Counted from the first letter of the stretch, positions 31,580 to 43,495 are shown. The stretch: 64,000 nt of DNA from Ditylenchus dipsaci (GCA_004194705.1 SADC01001343.1:1-64000); one strand, 5' to 3'. Notes: generated by a model from the sequence alone, not told the origin. A program made the numbers and translations.

Positions 31580-32835
31580 CTTTTTTTGTAGAGATGGCAT
31601 CCGGAATTTCGGGATTTGGTACTTGTGCTGTTTGTCAAATTTTTTTTAAAGTGACACAAAAACATATCCTATGCTACTTTTTCTGCTTAACATAATAAAA
31701 GAAACATTTCTGAACAATTTTCGATATAAAAGTTTATACTTTTGACTTCGATTCCTCGATGGTAGATAGTCTAATTGGCTTGAGTTTACAATCCCCCCCC
31801 ACGGGATTGTTTGGTCAAAAAAGGCGTATAGAGTCTCCTTTTGCCACGGCCCAGTTGAAAAACATGGTGAGGCAGTCGAAGAATACAGATATTTAAATTA
31901 CTAACGTTCTGACATAAAAGTGGCCCTCTTTTATTCCCTTCCCCTCCCAATACAGCCCATAATCCCTTTTAAATTCAAAAGGCGCCAATTTGAATTTTTC
32001 AAATTTTGACTAAAAAACCATGATACCTAGGGTTGACGGCGGTCGCGGTGCGGTCTTTTTTGGAAGGCTGTGTTAACACGTCGAGTACGCATTCTGCGAC
32101 CTGTGCAGTTAGACTCAGAATTTCAAAAAGCTGGTCATTTCTATATTATAAACTATGGGTAGTTTGATAATTAAAAGTGGCTCAAAAACACGATTTTTAA
32201 AAGTTGTCATTTTTGAACATTTTCTCATTATTCTAATAACCGTAACTAGCACTTTTTGTGATCATTGATTCTCGATTTTGTAAATATTTTGAAGCCCATT
32301 CCAAGGGCTTTTAAAAAACATATTGCACGCCTGTAATGTTTCTAAATTCTAAATAACATTTTTGAAAATATTAAAAATTCCATTTTTTGAAAATCGAACT
32401 TTTTACGAATTTCGGCTCGAAAACCTACTTTAGAGCACATGTCAAAAATTGAAATTTTGCGCCATGTGAAAGAGTGATCAATTTCACTCCTGGATGTGAC
32501 CTTAGTTCGTTTTTCGTCTGATAAATTAACTCAAGAAAGTGGCGCCAATTTGAAAAAAAGGGAATTTCTAATATTGAATTTTTAAAGGATACCTGGCTCG
32601 GTTTAGTATTTGTGAATATTCCAAGAAATGTAAACTGCAACCGTCGGGATTGTAAACTGCAACCGTCTAATTTTAGGTATTTTAGGTACACAAACAGCAC
32701 AAGTACCGGGATTTTACTTTCGAACGCATTTTCGACCCACTTTTCAACGAACGTGGATAACTGAAAATTTCACAACCATTAGCTACTTTATATTCCTCTA
32801 TCTATTGATATTATTATATTCTATTATCATATTTT
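31580..32835. other. Spacer with family-1 partial copy 12
   Basis: 31808-31985 carries GTATAGAGTCTCCTTTTGCC, ACGGCCCAGTTGAAAAACAT, GAGGCAGTCGAAGAATACAG and CAATACAGCCCATAATCCCT. It is followed by TTTTGACTAAAAAACCATGA, the undisrupted form of the hAT target at 4.79/6.09 kb. The remainder, to 32835, has no recognised content. Confidence 0.5.
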
Positions 32836-32839
32836 TTGA

Positions 32840-33890
32840 CTCTACCCAGTTTGCGCCCAAATTGTTTGCGCCAAAAGTCGTTATAGCCAAAACCGTTACA
32901 TATTAATTATTAATTAGCTTTCTACATATGGTTTTTCTAAGTAATTTCATGAATATTCTCATTTACAAGTTAATACTTAAATTGATGTCAGAGAGAAGGG
33001 CTACATTTTGAGCGGTAGGGTCACATTTCATTTCGACATTTCATTTCGCAGCTTTTATGGGGTCTGAAAGGTATTTTTTTGAAAAATATTTCAGTCGAAA
33101 TTGTTTTTAACGCTTTTCAACCCTTTCCTTCAACTTCTATGTCTATTTTAAGGAAAAATGACTAAAATGCAAGTTTTCCTAATTTTTTGGAATTTAGTCG
33201 TTTTTTCAAGAAATTGATTTTTTCCGAAAAGCCATATCTCAACATTAGATCTTTAAAAAACATTTTGTAACATAGGTTTTGTAGCTCTTGAGCTGCGCTA
33301 CAATATGATGCTAAGAATTATTGTCACCTTTAATTCCTATCAGTTAAAGTAAAAAATACGTATTCAAATACATATTCGTTACTTTTACTGATAGAAATTT
33401 AATTAAGCTTTCAAAGGTGACAATAAATTCTTAGCATCATATTGTAGCGCAGCTCAAGAGCTACAAAACCTATGTTACAAAATGTTTTTTTAAAGATTCA
33501 ATGTTGAGATATGGCTTTTCGGAAAAAATCAATTTCTTGAAAAACGACTAAATTCCAAAAAATTAGGAAAACTTGCATTTTAGTCATTTTTCCTTAAAAT
33601 AGACATAGAAGTTGAAGGAAAAGGGTTGAAAAGCGTTAAAAACAATTTCGACTGAAATATTTTTCAAAAAAATACCTTTCAGACCCCATAAAAGCTGCGA
33701 AATGAAATGTGACCCTACCGCTCAAAATGTAGCCCTTTTCTCTGACATCAATTTGAGTATTAACTTGTAAATGAGAATATCCATGACATCACTCAGAAAA
33801 ACATATGTAGCAAGCTAATTGATTAAAAATGTAACGGTTTTGGCTATAATGATTTTTGGCGCAAACAATTTGAGCGCAAACAGGGTAGAG
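32840..33890. repeat. 1.05-kb near-perfect palindrome
   Basis: The arms are about 500 bp each (32840-33340 and 33380-33890) with very few mismatches and a centre of a few tens of bases. The ends CTCTACCCAGTTTGCGCCCA and GAGCGCAAACAGGGTAGAG are inverted. Internal landmarks pair exactly, e.g. GCATCATATTGTAGCGCAGC at 33437 and its complement at 33291. It has no open frame of note and no clear target duplication. The high arm identity suggests a recent insertion or arm-to-arm gene conversion. Confidence 0.85.
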
Positions 33891-34029
33891 CCTATTCTTT
33901 GAATTTTATTTCAAACTTTTCCAAACCAGCCGAAAGCACCCTAAACACCCTGTGAAATATTCTAGACCAGAATTTAGGATTGTTTGTAGTGAGAAACCGC
34001 TAAAAAAGTTTCATTCCTGTTTGGCCATC

Positions 34030-34225
34030 TACCTGGGATTTCTGATCGAACAGGGGGTTATACCCTCAATACCCTGGGTTTGTGCCTCAGGTATATATAC
34101 CCCTGAAAAAAGGGTATACGGGGTTATCCATACCCCTGTTCATTTACTACCAAACAGGGGTAAGTACTCCGGGATTTCCTACCCGGGTGGAGTATATACC
34201 CCTATTCATTTACTACTAACCATTA
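34030..34225. repeat. Short repeats GTATATACCCCT
   Basis: Direct copies of TACCCCTGTTCATTTACTAC (34128 and 34197), plus GGTATATATACCCC and inverted GGGGTATA words. Non-coding. Confidence 0.5.
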
Positions 34226-34852
34226 ATGAATTGATTTAAAACTGGTCACTTTTTTCAAACTCATCAAATACCAAGGCTGACTTCCTCCAGCAAACTCTTT
34301 AATATCTACTTCCCGGAAATCATTCAGTGCAGTTTGACAACTAATTAAAAAGCTGAGATACCACGATACTCGAAAAATACTAACAATACTTTTTAGAAAA
34401 AATGTCAATTCAATGTCAATTTTGCTTTTTCGTGGCACATATAGCCGATAAAATAACACGACTTCTGGGAAAACTGCTTCATTTATTTATTCTAAATGGA
34501 TCAAATTTAAAATAACCCTCTAAAGTCTGTAATCTCCATCTAATTTCTGAATTTCCCTTATAATTTTTTAAAACCTGGTTTTCTCGGCGAATACCTCAAT
34601 GACTTTTTATATTTTTTGACCTGCTTGTATCCCTACTATTCTAGTTTCTAATACTAGTTTCTATACCATACTAGTGTCACATCCTTTCTGAATCTTTATT
34701 TTTTCAAAAAATGCTCTACAGTCGAGTCTCGATTTAGTGCATACCCCTCAAGTTCGTTCCCGCTAGGGTCTGACGCTGTTTTCGAATCCACTTTTTTAAT
34801 GTTTTAGCAAAAGGGATAATGTGAGAATTACTAGTTTTTCTTAATCATTCAG

Positions 34853-35591
34853 CATCCGAGCGCTTGGAAGAAGACATTCAGAGCGTAACCACAATACTAG
34901 ATGCCAGCCAATTGGAAGCTAGACCAATTACTCTCTATCGAGTTGAAAAATCAGATACGAGCTCCAAAACCACCTCTAAAGGCCCCAGACCTATCAAAGT
35001 GGTAATGCCGACCGCAGTATTTAGACGCAAAGCAGTGACTGGTTACCACGAAAATTATAAAAAAAATCAAACTAATCAAAGGCTTCGAAAACTCGTTATT
35101 AGACGATGGTTGAACAAGGAGCAAAGAGATCTAATGAAATCCCCCGAGCTGAACTGAAAAGGCGAAAAAAGTAGGAGAGAAAAATTTGGTGATTCGAAAC
35201 TTCAAAGTGGTCTCAGCTGACGGCAGCAATAAGGATGAAAGGAGGATGAACAAGAAAAAACTATTCAGAAAAAGGCGACGGAGTTCAACAACCACGAAGT
35301 AGAGGGTCCAAAAATTAGTAGTCCTCCAAGCAAAGCAGAAGATAAAGACACAAGTTCATCCAAAAACACAAAATAGCCCAGAAGACAATTAGCAAAAAAC
35401 CGGTTATTGAAAAGGTGCAACACATCTTTGATATATTTATGAAATTTTTATGGGTTTGGGCACCACTTATTTACTCAATGTTTATGTCATATCATAGTAT
35501 AAAAGTTACAAGGTGGACTGGAGCCTTATTGACTTCAGAATTTAATTCATCGAACTATAGCTGGCTTATTCAAGCATTACTGCTCATCTGA
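34853..35591 (+). CDS. L1-ORF1-like nucleic-acid-binding module with C-terminal membrane segment
   Basis: It opens after a good acceptor (CTTAATCATTCAG). The first 300 nt encode ERLEEDIQSVTTILDASQLE, KGPRPIKVVMPTAVF and RRWLNKEQRDLM, and the next frame continues GEKNLVIRNFKVVSADGSN. This order (coiled lead, PRPIKVxxP strand, W/F-L-xxEERxL helix, GExNLVIxxxxVV strand) is the RRM/CTD module found in LINE first ORFs. The reading then continues through an acidic linker (EDEQEKTIQKKATEF; SPPSKAEDKDTSSSK) to a hydrophobic end (FLWVWAPLIYSMFMSY; SWLIQALLLI) and TGA at 35589-35591. Three or four single-base breaks (near 35153, 35245 and 35368) separate the frames, two next to A runs. No reverse transcriptase follows. 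Upstream exons were not found. A host gene built on a LINE-like domain is the preferred reading; a decayed LINE ORF is the alternative. Confidence 0.5.
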
Positions 35592-35645
35592 GCCTAACTC
35601 ATTTGCGCCCGCCTCACTTTCTTCGGTATTTTAGTTCCCGTCCGC

Positions 35646-35695
35646 ATGGCGAGTTATTTTGTTCCTAAAAGAGACGATTATAAATTTTTCAACAG
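35646..35695 (+). CDS. Candidate first exon
   Basis: ATG followed by SYFVPKRDDYKFFN and a donor AACAG|GTTCGA. Short and without a confirmed partner. It lies in a 600-bp gap between the preceding gene and the 36.2-kb retroelement. Confidence 0.2.
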
Positions 35696-35699
35696 GTTC

Positions 35700-36229
35700 G
35701 AGTCTTGTTGGTAGCAAACATCATTTTCTTGATATAAGTCTCGAAGATGTTGGTGTACGGCCATTTAGCCCCGTTTCTGTTTTGGCTTCGCTTAGGCGCA
35801 GGTTGTCCTAAGTATATAAATTTTCTAATACGTTCCTGAAACTACAGAAAGGTAAGAAAACCATGTTGGTGGCACGTTCATTATAAAAAGCCCCTTTTAA
35901 AAAAATACCCCACATAGATGAATAGGCTGTTTACGAGTGAGGATTGTTGAATTCACAGTTTACCATCGTGAGCAAGGCCTTACCCAGGTACAACACCCCA
36001 GTAACCATCAGGCCTGTGCGATCCTACCGAGGAATTCTTCGTAGATACCTGGGCACAGATACCACCACCTAGGCAACACTGCAGAATACTTTTAGCGCCA
36101 TTCGGGAAAAGCCACTTAGGTACACAGATTCACCTAAGTATATAAATTACGGATCGATAAGCAATAAAGCATTTGTGAATTCTACAAATCAATTACAAAT
36201 CTGCTGGTCAAATTACCACAATGACTTGG
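35700..36229. other. Spacer with CCTAAGTATATAAATT repeat
   Basis: CCTAAGTATATAAATT occurs at about 35807 and 36131 in direct orientation, 324 bp apart. It could be a remnant of a terminal repeat, but the intervening sequence gave no further match by eye. Confidence 0.3.
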
Positions 36230-36553
36230 TTAAGTAAAAACAAATAAGTTTCCTGCTGGAATTTTATTGGTGCACCGTGCAGCTAGAAGGACAGCGACCA
36301 TAGCCTGGTCAGACAATACAAAGACAAGACTGGTACAAGAGATTCTGAAGACAGAGATTCTTGATGTTCCACTTCTTTGACGACCACAGCGGAGAGCAGT
36401 AGAGGGCACCCACATTCAGACCATCCTGGATTTTAGCATCGGCTGCTTGAGGATTGAGAACTGATCCACCACTGCATGCCTGCGGCTGGCATGAAGACGA
36501 AGGACTGGTTGTCGCACTTGCAGAGACAGCTGGAGCAAGAACGCTGAGCATCC

Positions 36554-36843
36554 AGAGAGGGGGCCGATTCGTATTCGCGCTTTTCGTATTTGACAAAATT
36601 CGTATTCGCAGAACGTATTCGCAAAACTCGTATTCGCATTTTTCGACCCACTTTTTGTAGTCTACTATTTTGTGAGTTACCACTCCTTTTGAAGCCAGTG
36701 AGATAAGCTACAAAATGAGTAATAAATTTCCCAAGAGCAGACTGCAAAAGTGCATCAAAAACACAACGCCAAGAACACAACTTGAATTCTGCGAATACGA
36801 GTTTTGTCAAATGCGTGAAGCGCGAATACGAATCGGCCCCCTC
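36554..36843. repeat. hAT-like MITE with GCATCC target duplication
   Basis: The ends GAGGGGGCCGATTCGTATTC and GAATACGAATCGGCCCCCTC are inverted, with repeated TATTCGCA words in the arms and an inner hairpin (TGAGTTACCACTCC; GCTACAAAATGAGTAA). GAGCATCC (36546-36553) and CAGCATCC (36844-36851) flank it and differ at one base, fitting an 8-bp duplication in the retroelement. Confidence 0.75.
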
Positions 36844-39202
36844 CAGCATCCCACATTCTTGACATCCGGGACTAAGCAATCGGCTGACGAGAGGATTGGA
36901 TTCCATAATTCCACTGGTTGCTGCGACTGACGGCGATTGCTGAAAGGCATGAGGCTGGTCGCTGATTTCCTTGGCTGACTTGACCACGGCAGCACCACCA
37001 GACAAAACTTGCTTGATTCACCGGCACAGCGGAGCGCGAGCTTGAAGCGATGGACGTCATGGTACGGCGAGCCTTGGAACTGTATGACCCTAGCATGATC
37101 ACCAGAGGTGTCGTGACGAAGCGATGACGCTAGTCGGATCACTAGAAAGCTGGTCAAGGACATCAATCAATTTAATTGAGACAAAGCTGGTTTATAATTC
37201 TGGTCAAATGACTTCTTGAACTTAGAAATCAAATCTGGCTTGATGCCATTATCAATCATAAACTGAATGGCTTTATGAATCTGGCTTTGTCCATGACTAT
37301 GACTGGTTAAGCTAGAGTCACGACTAAACACTACGAGAACTAACCTTACTTTGAGGAAGAACTTGAGCAGCTTGACATAACCTAAACCAGAAATAATATA
37401 TGATCCAGTTTTATCAAGACTGCTCCTGGTGTAATTAATTCTGGTTAAGACCAAAGCTAGTTTGAATTCAAATATAATACTGGTTAATTGTCCCTATATT
37501 GTGTTCCCTATGAACACTAACCCTGGTTAGGACAAATACTGGTTGTTAACGTTCGGGCGAGTCCTTACACCTATCACCAGCCACCAGTGCGACCCTGCAC
37601 CGTCTGACCGACGACGAAAGGCGAAAAGACCCCCGACTTTTCGCAAGAGTCCTTACACCAGGAACGCCAATTGCCACCGACGACCTGATATAGGGACCCT
37701 TTCCTGGTTTTAAGAGCTGGTATGAGATGTAGATACCTAGAAGACTGGGTAGCAATAATCAGAAGACTGGTGTTTAAATCTGGTTGCGCTAACTCTACCG
37801 TATTAACGGCAGCCTACCACCCTACGAAAGTGTTAGCCACCAGTAGGAGAGCACACCCTACAAGCTATCTGTTTAGAAAGCTGGTATGTATGTCAACTAC
37901 TGGTTATTAAAATTTTCCTATCACCCTCGCCACCGGTTCTCCCTGGTTATCAGATGACACGAGCTTTCTATCACCCGTGCCACCACTGGTATGTATGACT
38001 ATAAGACTGCGAGACATGAATGTCCCTAGTCAAGTCAAATCTGGTTAATAATTAATTCTTTCTAACCTACTTTTCTCCTGCACTTCCTGACATCTGGCTT
38101 ACGCATCCATCCCCAAGATCCAAACAGCTATCCCATTTTCGATGCAGGAGTTTACAACTGTTCACACACGAGAGCGCCTACCAGCTACCGTTGGAAGGGA
38201 TCTGGACTGAGATGAAGGCCTGCTTGACTGAGACTGGCTTGTACTGCTGCTGGTCGGAGAAAGCTGGCCACAAGACTGATAGATTGCTGCTGATAGAGAC
38301 GCTCCACTATGGTTTGATTTGCGCTGGCCACTGGATTTAGCTGAGACTGGAGAGAGAGAGCTGGCCACAGAGACTGGTGCACTCAACAGAGAGAGATTGA
38401 TACGACCTGAGCTGGACGCGATTGGCTTTGACTTGTTCGGCAGGTCCAATTGCTCGCATCAGCTGGTATTTCATCTTGGAGATCATAGGCTGGTTGCAGA
38501 TAGCTGGCTGATTCCATCCAAGGCATTTGAAGACTGGCTAGACATCATCTGGGACACTCTGGAGGCATGGCGCACTGGATAGCAGGAGCACTGGCTGGAG
38601 CAGTTGATTTGAAAGCTGGAAGCAGAAATTGACTGGCACAGAAGGCTATTTGGTCCAAAGCAGTAGACGACGGAGATAGCGAAGCGACGGCGGCTGCTTG
38701 ACGACGGATCCCACCTATGCCACGGCAACTGGTCAGCACTATGCTCTCAGACAATAAAAATGACTAGAGCACAGTCTAGCTGTTTTCTTTAAAACCAGCT
38801 GGTGTTACCCAGTTCTGGTTATCTGCGCTCTAGCCCTACTGGTTATCTTTTTTTTTCTTTTATTTTTTTTACTCCTACCCTACTTAAGATATTGTCCAAA
38901 CCCTGGGTCACTTCAGAACTTACCATCTGCCAATGGTAAAGAAAGCTGGTAAAGCCAGTCCCAATTAATCTGGTATGTGTTGGCTAACTTTGACATCGTT
39001 AGCACTCGCACTGGCTAGCATCTGGTAGTGAGCGTTACTGTATGCCTGCTCCCAAATCTGGTTAGCATTACCAAAAGCTCAGGATCAGATAATCCCACAG
39101 CTGGTACTATTAAGGCTTTCGCCCAAAGGCTGGTAAAAATAGAAAGCTAGTTAAGAAAAGTGGTGAGAAATGCTAGTTTAGAAGACTGGTGTTGAGAGAG
39201 AC

Positions 39203-39751
39203 TTACAAAGACTCAAGCCTGGTTCTGTTCCACATCCTGGTTATCATCCATCGGCTCGTCAACGACTTCCGTAGGAAACGGCACTGGTTTGGTAGCATCG
39301 AAGAGATTCTGGACAGCACACTGAGCTGGAGTGAAACACCATTGAACTGAAGCATCCCATCATCAGATCGCTGGACTGGTTGCTTGTTTTCTCCAAAAGC
39401 TGGTTTGATTGCCGGGATGTAGTCGACGGCGAACTGGTTGAGCAATGCTGCGACTTCCTTCAAGAGACTCGAGAAAGGAGTCACAATTCTGGTTAAATAG
39501 GTCATGTCACCAATGATGAACAATCCCTGACTGGCATGACTTAAAGTATGAAAGACTGGTTTAATAACGCTGGTTACGTCATACAACGTTTGAGGCTGCT
39601 TACCATTCGTCCTACTGGTTACAAAACACAACGACTGGTGAGTTTCGAGGAGGCAGCTCAGCAAAGTACGACCTGTCACTCGACCATCCTTCAATTCTGG
39701 TTGCAACTTTTCCTGCAGAAAGAACATATCTGTACGATATGCACAAACCAC
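39203..39751 (-). pseudogene. Open frame inside retroelement, unknown
   Basis: The longest uninterrupted frame of the block (182 codons). It contains LQEKLQPELKDGRVTGRTLL, FHTLSHASQGLFIIGD and FSSLLKEVAALLNQF. Amphipathic helices are likely and no membrane segment or catalytic motif is evident. Its place, 3' of the gag-like part on the coding strand, could suit a pol or env remnant, but no motif supports either. Confidence 0.3.
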
Positions 39752-39962
39752 AGCACCTGGTGTTGAAGTAGCTGGTATGATGGTAATTAAAAGTCTTAAT
39801 CAACTGCCACGTTCTGCTGGCTGAATTGAAGATCGTATCAATGACACCATCTTTCCTGGTTATTGTCCATATGGAGCAATGAAACTGGGTAGTCCTTCCT
39901 TGCGGTCGGAAAACTAGTATTAATAAGCTGGTTATCAATCGCCCTTAAAACTGGTTTCTCTA

Positions 39963-40631
39963 TTACCCAATACCTTCTCTGGTTTGACTGCTACCCCAAG
40001 TAGCAGCCACTGGCCTGAAGCCCTGGTTATCGCGTTCAGAAATCTGGTTGTAAGACTGGTTAGTCCTGCTCAAAAACAGAAAAAACTGGTGCTCTATGCT
40101 ATCTGAGTGATGATTGACACTCAGAGTAGCATCTGGTTCCGGACTTTCACAATCATCCACCTTCTGGTAACGCGCAATCTGGAAGCTCAATGCTTCTTTG
40201 AGGTGTTTTATTTCCTCTAAAAGCATTGACTCCTTCTGGTTCTGAATTCTGGTTATGCTATGCACCGTTTCATCTACTAGTTGATTCTGGTCATGTTTTC
40301 GTAAGAATAAAATTCTGGTTAGCACCTACCTTCTGGTCGTTGACTTTTGATTCAAAATCACCGAAGTCGTTTTTAGCTGTCGCGTAGCATTCTGGTATTG
40401 TCGTTCCCATTCCATATCCTTACGCTGCAGAGCTTCTCGCATCACGTCGAACGGAACGAATCTGGTTGCTTGCGCCATCTGGTAAGCTTGATCATTTGCG
40501 CCTAGACCAAGCCCCCTGCGAAAATTTGACTGGTTACCGTACCCTCTATTGCCACGGAAGTTAGCACAAAACATGCCACCTCTGCTTGGCGTATAGAAAT
40601 CTTGGTGAATAATTCCGGTTATAACCGCCAT
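39963..40631 (-). pseudogene. Gln/Asn/Arg-rich frames inside retroelement
   Basis: Two abutting frames (40631-40326 and 40325-39963). The first has RGGMFCANFRGNRGYGNQSN and a charged helix (REALQRKDMEWERQYQNATR). The second has a coiled-coil-like stretch (LLEEIKHLKEALSFQIARYQ). Many NQ, TR and YQ pairs come from the ACCAG word in different frames, so the word bias is at the nucleic-acid level. Function unknown. Confidence 0.3.
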
Positions 40632-40718
40632 TTATTATAATTCTGGTTATACTGTTATAATCACGGTTCTGGCTATATCTCTAGAAGGACTAGACTGGCG
40701 ACCTCGACACATATTGCA

Positions 40719-40758
40719 TAGTGCCAAACTGGACACCTATAACACTGGATATGGAATG
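40719..40758 (-). pseudogene. Zinc-knuckle-like motif
   Basis: Minus-strand reading CYRCPVWHYAIC gives C-x2-C-x3-H-x3-C, one residue short in two gaps relative to the retroviral-type CCHC knuckle (C-x2-C-x4-H-x4-C). It lies just after the gag-like capsid on the coding strand, the expected place for nucleocapsid. Confidence 0.35.
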
Positions 40759-41282
40759 GCGGACCAATCGTCTGGCCGCAAGATGACTTCTGGTTCGTGA
40801 TTCTGGATAGTAACCATTTCTGTCCAACGCCCTGTAAAGTGATCATGATAATCCACCACGGATTAACCACAACTACAGGAGGCTGAGCAGACTGATAGCT
40901 GGTGAAGAATACTGGTCATCACGATAACTATTCTGGTTATACTGGTTATCCTTCAAATCCTTTAGGCTGGTCTGAGAACGAGACTCTTTTGTCGCCAAAA
41001 TCATCTCGATGTCTGGTCGGAGAAGTACTGGTAGGAGAACTACTTCTGTCCCGAATTCTGGTTGAGGATTCTTATCCCTATTTCTGGTATGATCATCTAA
41101 ATTCTGGTTAAGGAAAGCCGAAGCCATTTCCGATTAAGAGAGTGTTCATTTAAACACCTACGAAGATATCCTTATCTGGGACCCCAATGCTGGCTTCTCC
41201 CGCTCATCCAAGTGCTGGCGCTCCTCTTCCTTCTGGGCTGCTTTGACGAAGCTTTCGAGATCGGAATCAACACCAGGCTGGT

Positions 41283-41660
41283 TCACGGCGAAGCCTCGTA
41301 GAGGAGATCCGGAGATAGGCGCTTCTTCAGTGCTCTAAATCCGCTCCCTAATCCTATCTGGTTGATCTGCCTTGTAGGCTTTTCTGGTAAGCTCGCAATC
41401 TGGTAGTAGAATTCCAAAACGGACTGTTCTTGGAATTGTCTGGTTTTATCCAACTCCTGGCTTGCTCTCATACGAATCATTTTCCGTATCTGTGAGAGAC
41501 CTTAACTTCTGGATAGCTTCACTGTAATTCTGGATAGTGTTCTGGGCAGTCAGGTCATGAATTGAGTCGTAGGCCACCTTCGAGGTTATCTTTGAGCCTA
41601 GCGAGTTTCATCTTTTCAGACATCCGCTCACTAAACCATCGATCTTATTCTGAATTGTTG
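41283..41660 (-). pseudogene. Gag capsid-like remnant
   Basis: On the coding strand: WFSERMSEKMKLARLKDNLE (about 41641-41580), a frame break, then AIQKLRSL and, from 41480, QELDKTRQFQEQSVLEFYYQ and FRALKKRLSPDLLYEA. The series 'W/F...KL..L...LEG.A......L', 'LxxxRQ...ESVxEFYxxI' and 'F..AL...L...L' is the usual signature of Ty3-type capsid domains. Frames are broken at least twice. Confidence 0.5.
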
Positions 41661-42591
41661 GAGCCACTTGTCAAAGTCCTGACCCGCTTCACCACTGAAC
41701 ATGGGGATATTTCTGGTTTGCATCATATACAGGCCTTCATAATCCTGCTCAAAAATTCTGGTAACCGTCCCTCTCGGACATTAAAGAACTGGTTTGCTGA
41801 CTCTTTTCAGCTTGAATCTGGTTTGGATGACTGATATCATTCAACCATCTCTGACCTTATCCCAAGTCATCGGATGGAGAAAGTATCTGGTCATCTACCT
41901 TATCCGGTTCCTTTGAAAGTTGGTATCCAACCTCTGGTCATGTGGATCAAGCGGACTCATCCACAAACGCTGGCTTGAGTAGATCTACCGAGAACGTTAT
42001 TAAGTCAGGTGTACCAACCTTATTGTCATTTCCCGGCAGAGCTGGATATCACTGCAAAGCTGGTTAGAGGTCCATCAGGTTCCTTGACATATGCTGATGG
42101 GAAGAGCTGGTCGCTTTATGAGATCCTGGACAGCATTCTTGGACCCAAATCACTTCTTGTGTTGAGCCATCCGAAACTCCGAATGCTTGTGACGTAGATC
42201 CTGGTAGGTCGAGATCATCGCAATTTGCCTAAATCTGTTTAGAAAGACTGAATATCCGTGTACTGATGGCAATCGACTATTCGCTCCTCGAAGTCCTCGA
42301 TCACCCCAGACTGAATATTCACACTGGTTCTAAAGTAGTTACTTGTTTTCGAGTATTGCTCATATACTGGTTTTGCTGAACAAGCAAAGATGCTTGTTGT
42401 CCAGCTTTCTATAATCTCGGCCAAATCCTAGTTAGCTATCGATATCTCTGTCATTCTGGTTTCAAGCACGGTCAATTTACATATAACCGTCTCCCAATCT
42501 GATTATCACCACCGTCTGGTCAATATCTTTCGTCAGGAATAAACCCGGCTCAGAATTTCTTGATACTGGGTGTCTTTTTCGGCCAAGGTTT

Positions 42592-42736
42592 AAGAACAAG
42601 CCCCCCCACTCGAGTAAAGAACAAGCCCCCAAAATCAGCTTGGCCCCCCTGTTGATTTTATAAATTGAAAAAATAACAGGGGGAGCAAGCTGTTTTTTGG
42701 GGTGCTTTGTTCTTACTCGAGTGGGGTGCTTGTTCG
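42592..42736. repeat. Hairpin MITE (GAACAAGCCCCC ends)
   Basis: GAACAAGCCCCCCCACTCGA and ACTCGAGTGGGGTGCTTGTTC are inverted. An inner pair (GCTTGGCCCCCCTGTTGATT against AATAACAGGGGGAGCAAGCT) follows. It interrupts the retroelement. Confidence 0.65.
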
Positions 42737-43382
42737 TTACCTGTGCCCTTTTTTATTAGTCTGGTTTTAGATCTGTTGATAATATCCTCCTCTAAAGTAA
42801 AGACGGATCCAATTCTGCTTGATTCGTTCGCAACTGGTCTGACCCTCAAATGCTGTATTTGCGCGGATTCTGAGAGCATCAGAACACCGGCTGGAACCAC
42901 TGGAGTCCCTTTTTTCAAAAAGTAGCGGGTCTTGTTTGTCAAGCGTGCCCACAAAGTTCCCCTCCTGAAAGACAAAGTTAGATGTGACAGAGCCGTTAGA
43001 AGAAAAAGAAAAGCTAGGTGAGGGATCTGGAGTCCTTAATGGAGTCACCTATCCTCCTGGCTATCAGACTCAAGGCTGGTTCTGGTGGAAAAATACTGGT
43101 TTTGTCATCGGCCCCGATATTTAGAAACACTTCGCTTATCCGGGTCTTTTGTACAGGGACCGACCGGCGGAAACTGATTCGCGAATGAGGAGCAAAGACT
43201 GGTGAATTTTACCTCTCAGAATTTCACCCTCTCTTTAAGGGTAGATCCGGTGATATTACAAATAAATTCTTAGCTTAAAACTATTCTTTAATTAGGTTGC
43301 GATTATCAGCAAAATCCATTGCACGTAATTTACTGTAGTAAAATATTGTCTAACACCCCTATCATACATTATCCAAATTTTT

Positions 43383-43495
43383 TTCGGGAAACGATTCTTT
43401 CGGGGAAATGACACTTTTCGAGGAAATAAACTTTCGGGTAAATGAACTTTTCGAGAAACGTTCCTTTCGGGAAACGATTTTTCGGGGAAATGACC
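43383..43495. repeat. Word repeats TTTCGGGGAAATGA
   Basis: Six to seven imperfect 16-18 nt units (TTTCGGGAAACGATTC, TTTCGGGGAAATGACAC, TTTCGAGAAACGTTCC). Confidence 0.6.

Larger units (their letters stand above)
36230..43210 (-). mobile_element. Decayed gag-bearing retroelement, CTGGT-rich on plus strand
   Basis: This 7-kb block has a clearly higher GC content than its surroundings and an extreme excess of CTGG (mostly CTGGTT/CTGGTA) on the plus strand: 13 copies in 39961-40320 with no CCAG. On the minus (coding) strand it holds gag-like capsid sequence at 41.3-41.7 kb and a zinc-knuckle-like motif near 40.73 kb, followed by Gln/Asn-rich frames. Reverse transcriptase and integrase motifs were not found, nor clear LTRs. 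Two hairpin MITEs (36554-36843 and 42592-42736) are inserted in it. Reading frames are broken every few hundred bases. The class (probably LTR-type from the capsid) is inferred. Confidence 0.55.

Noticed and set aside
40140..40165. Reverse transcriptase active site (VDD)
   Set aside because: The QKVDDCE reading lacks the flanking hydrophobic strands and the rest of the RT domain.
36230..43210. A host multi-exon gene in place of a retroelement
   Set aside because: The gag-like capsid and zinc-knuckle-like motif in order, plus the block's sharp composition boundary, favour a retroelement; no intron chain with consistent phases could be built.
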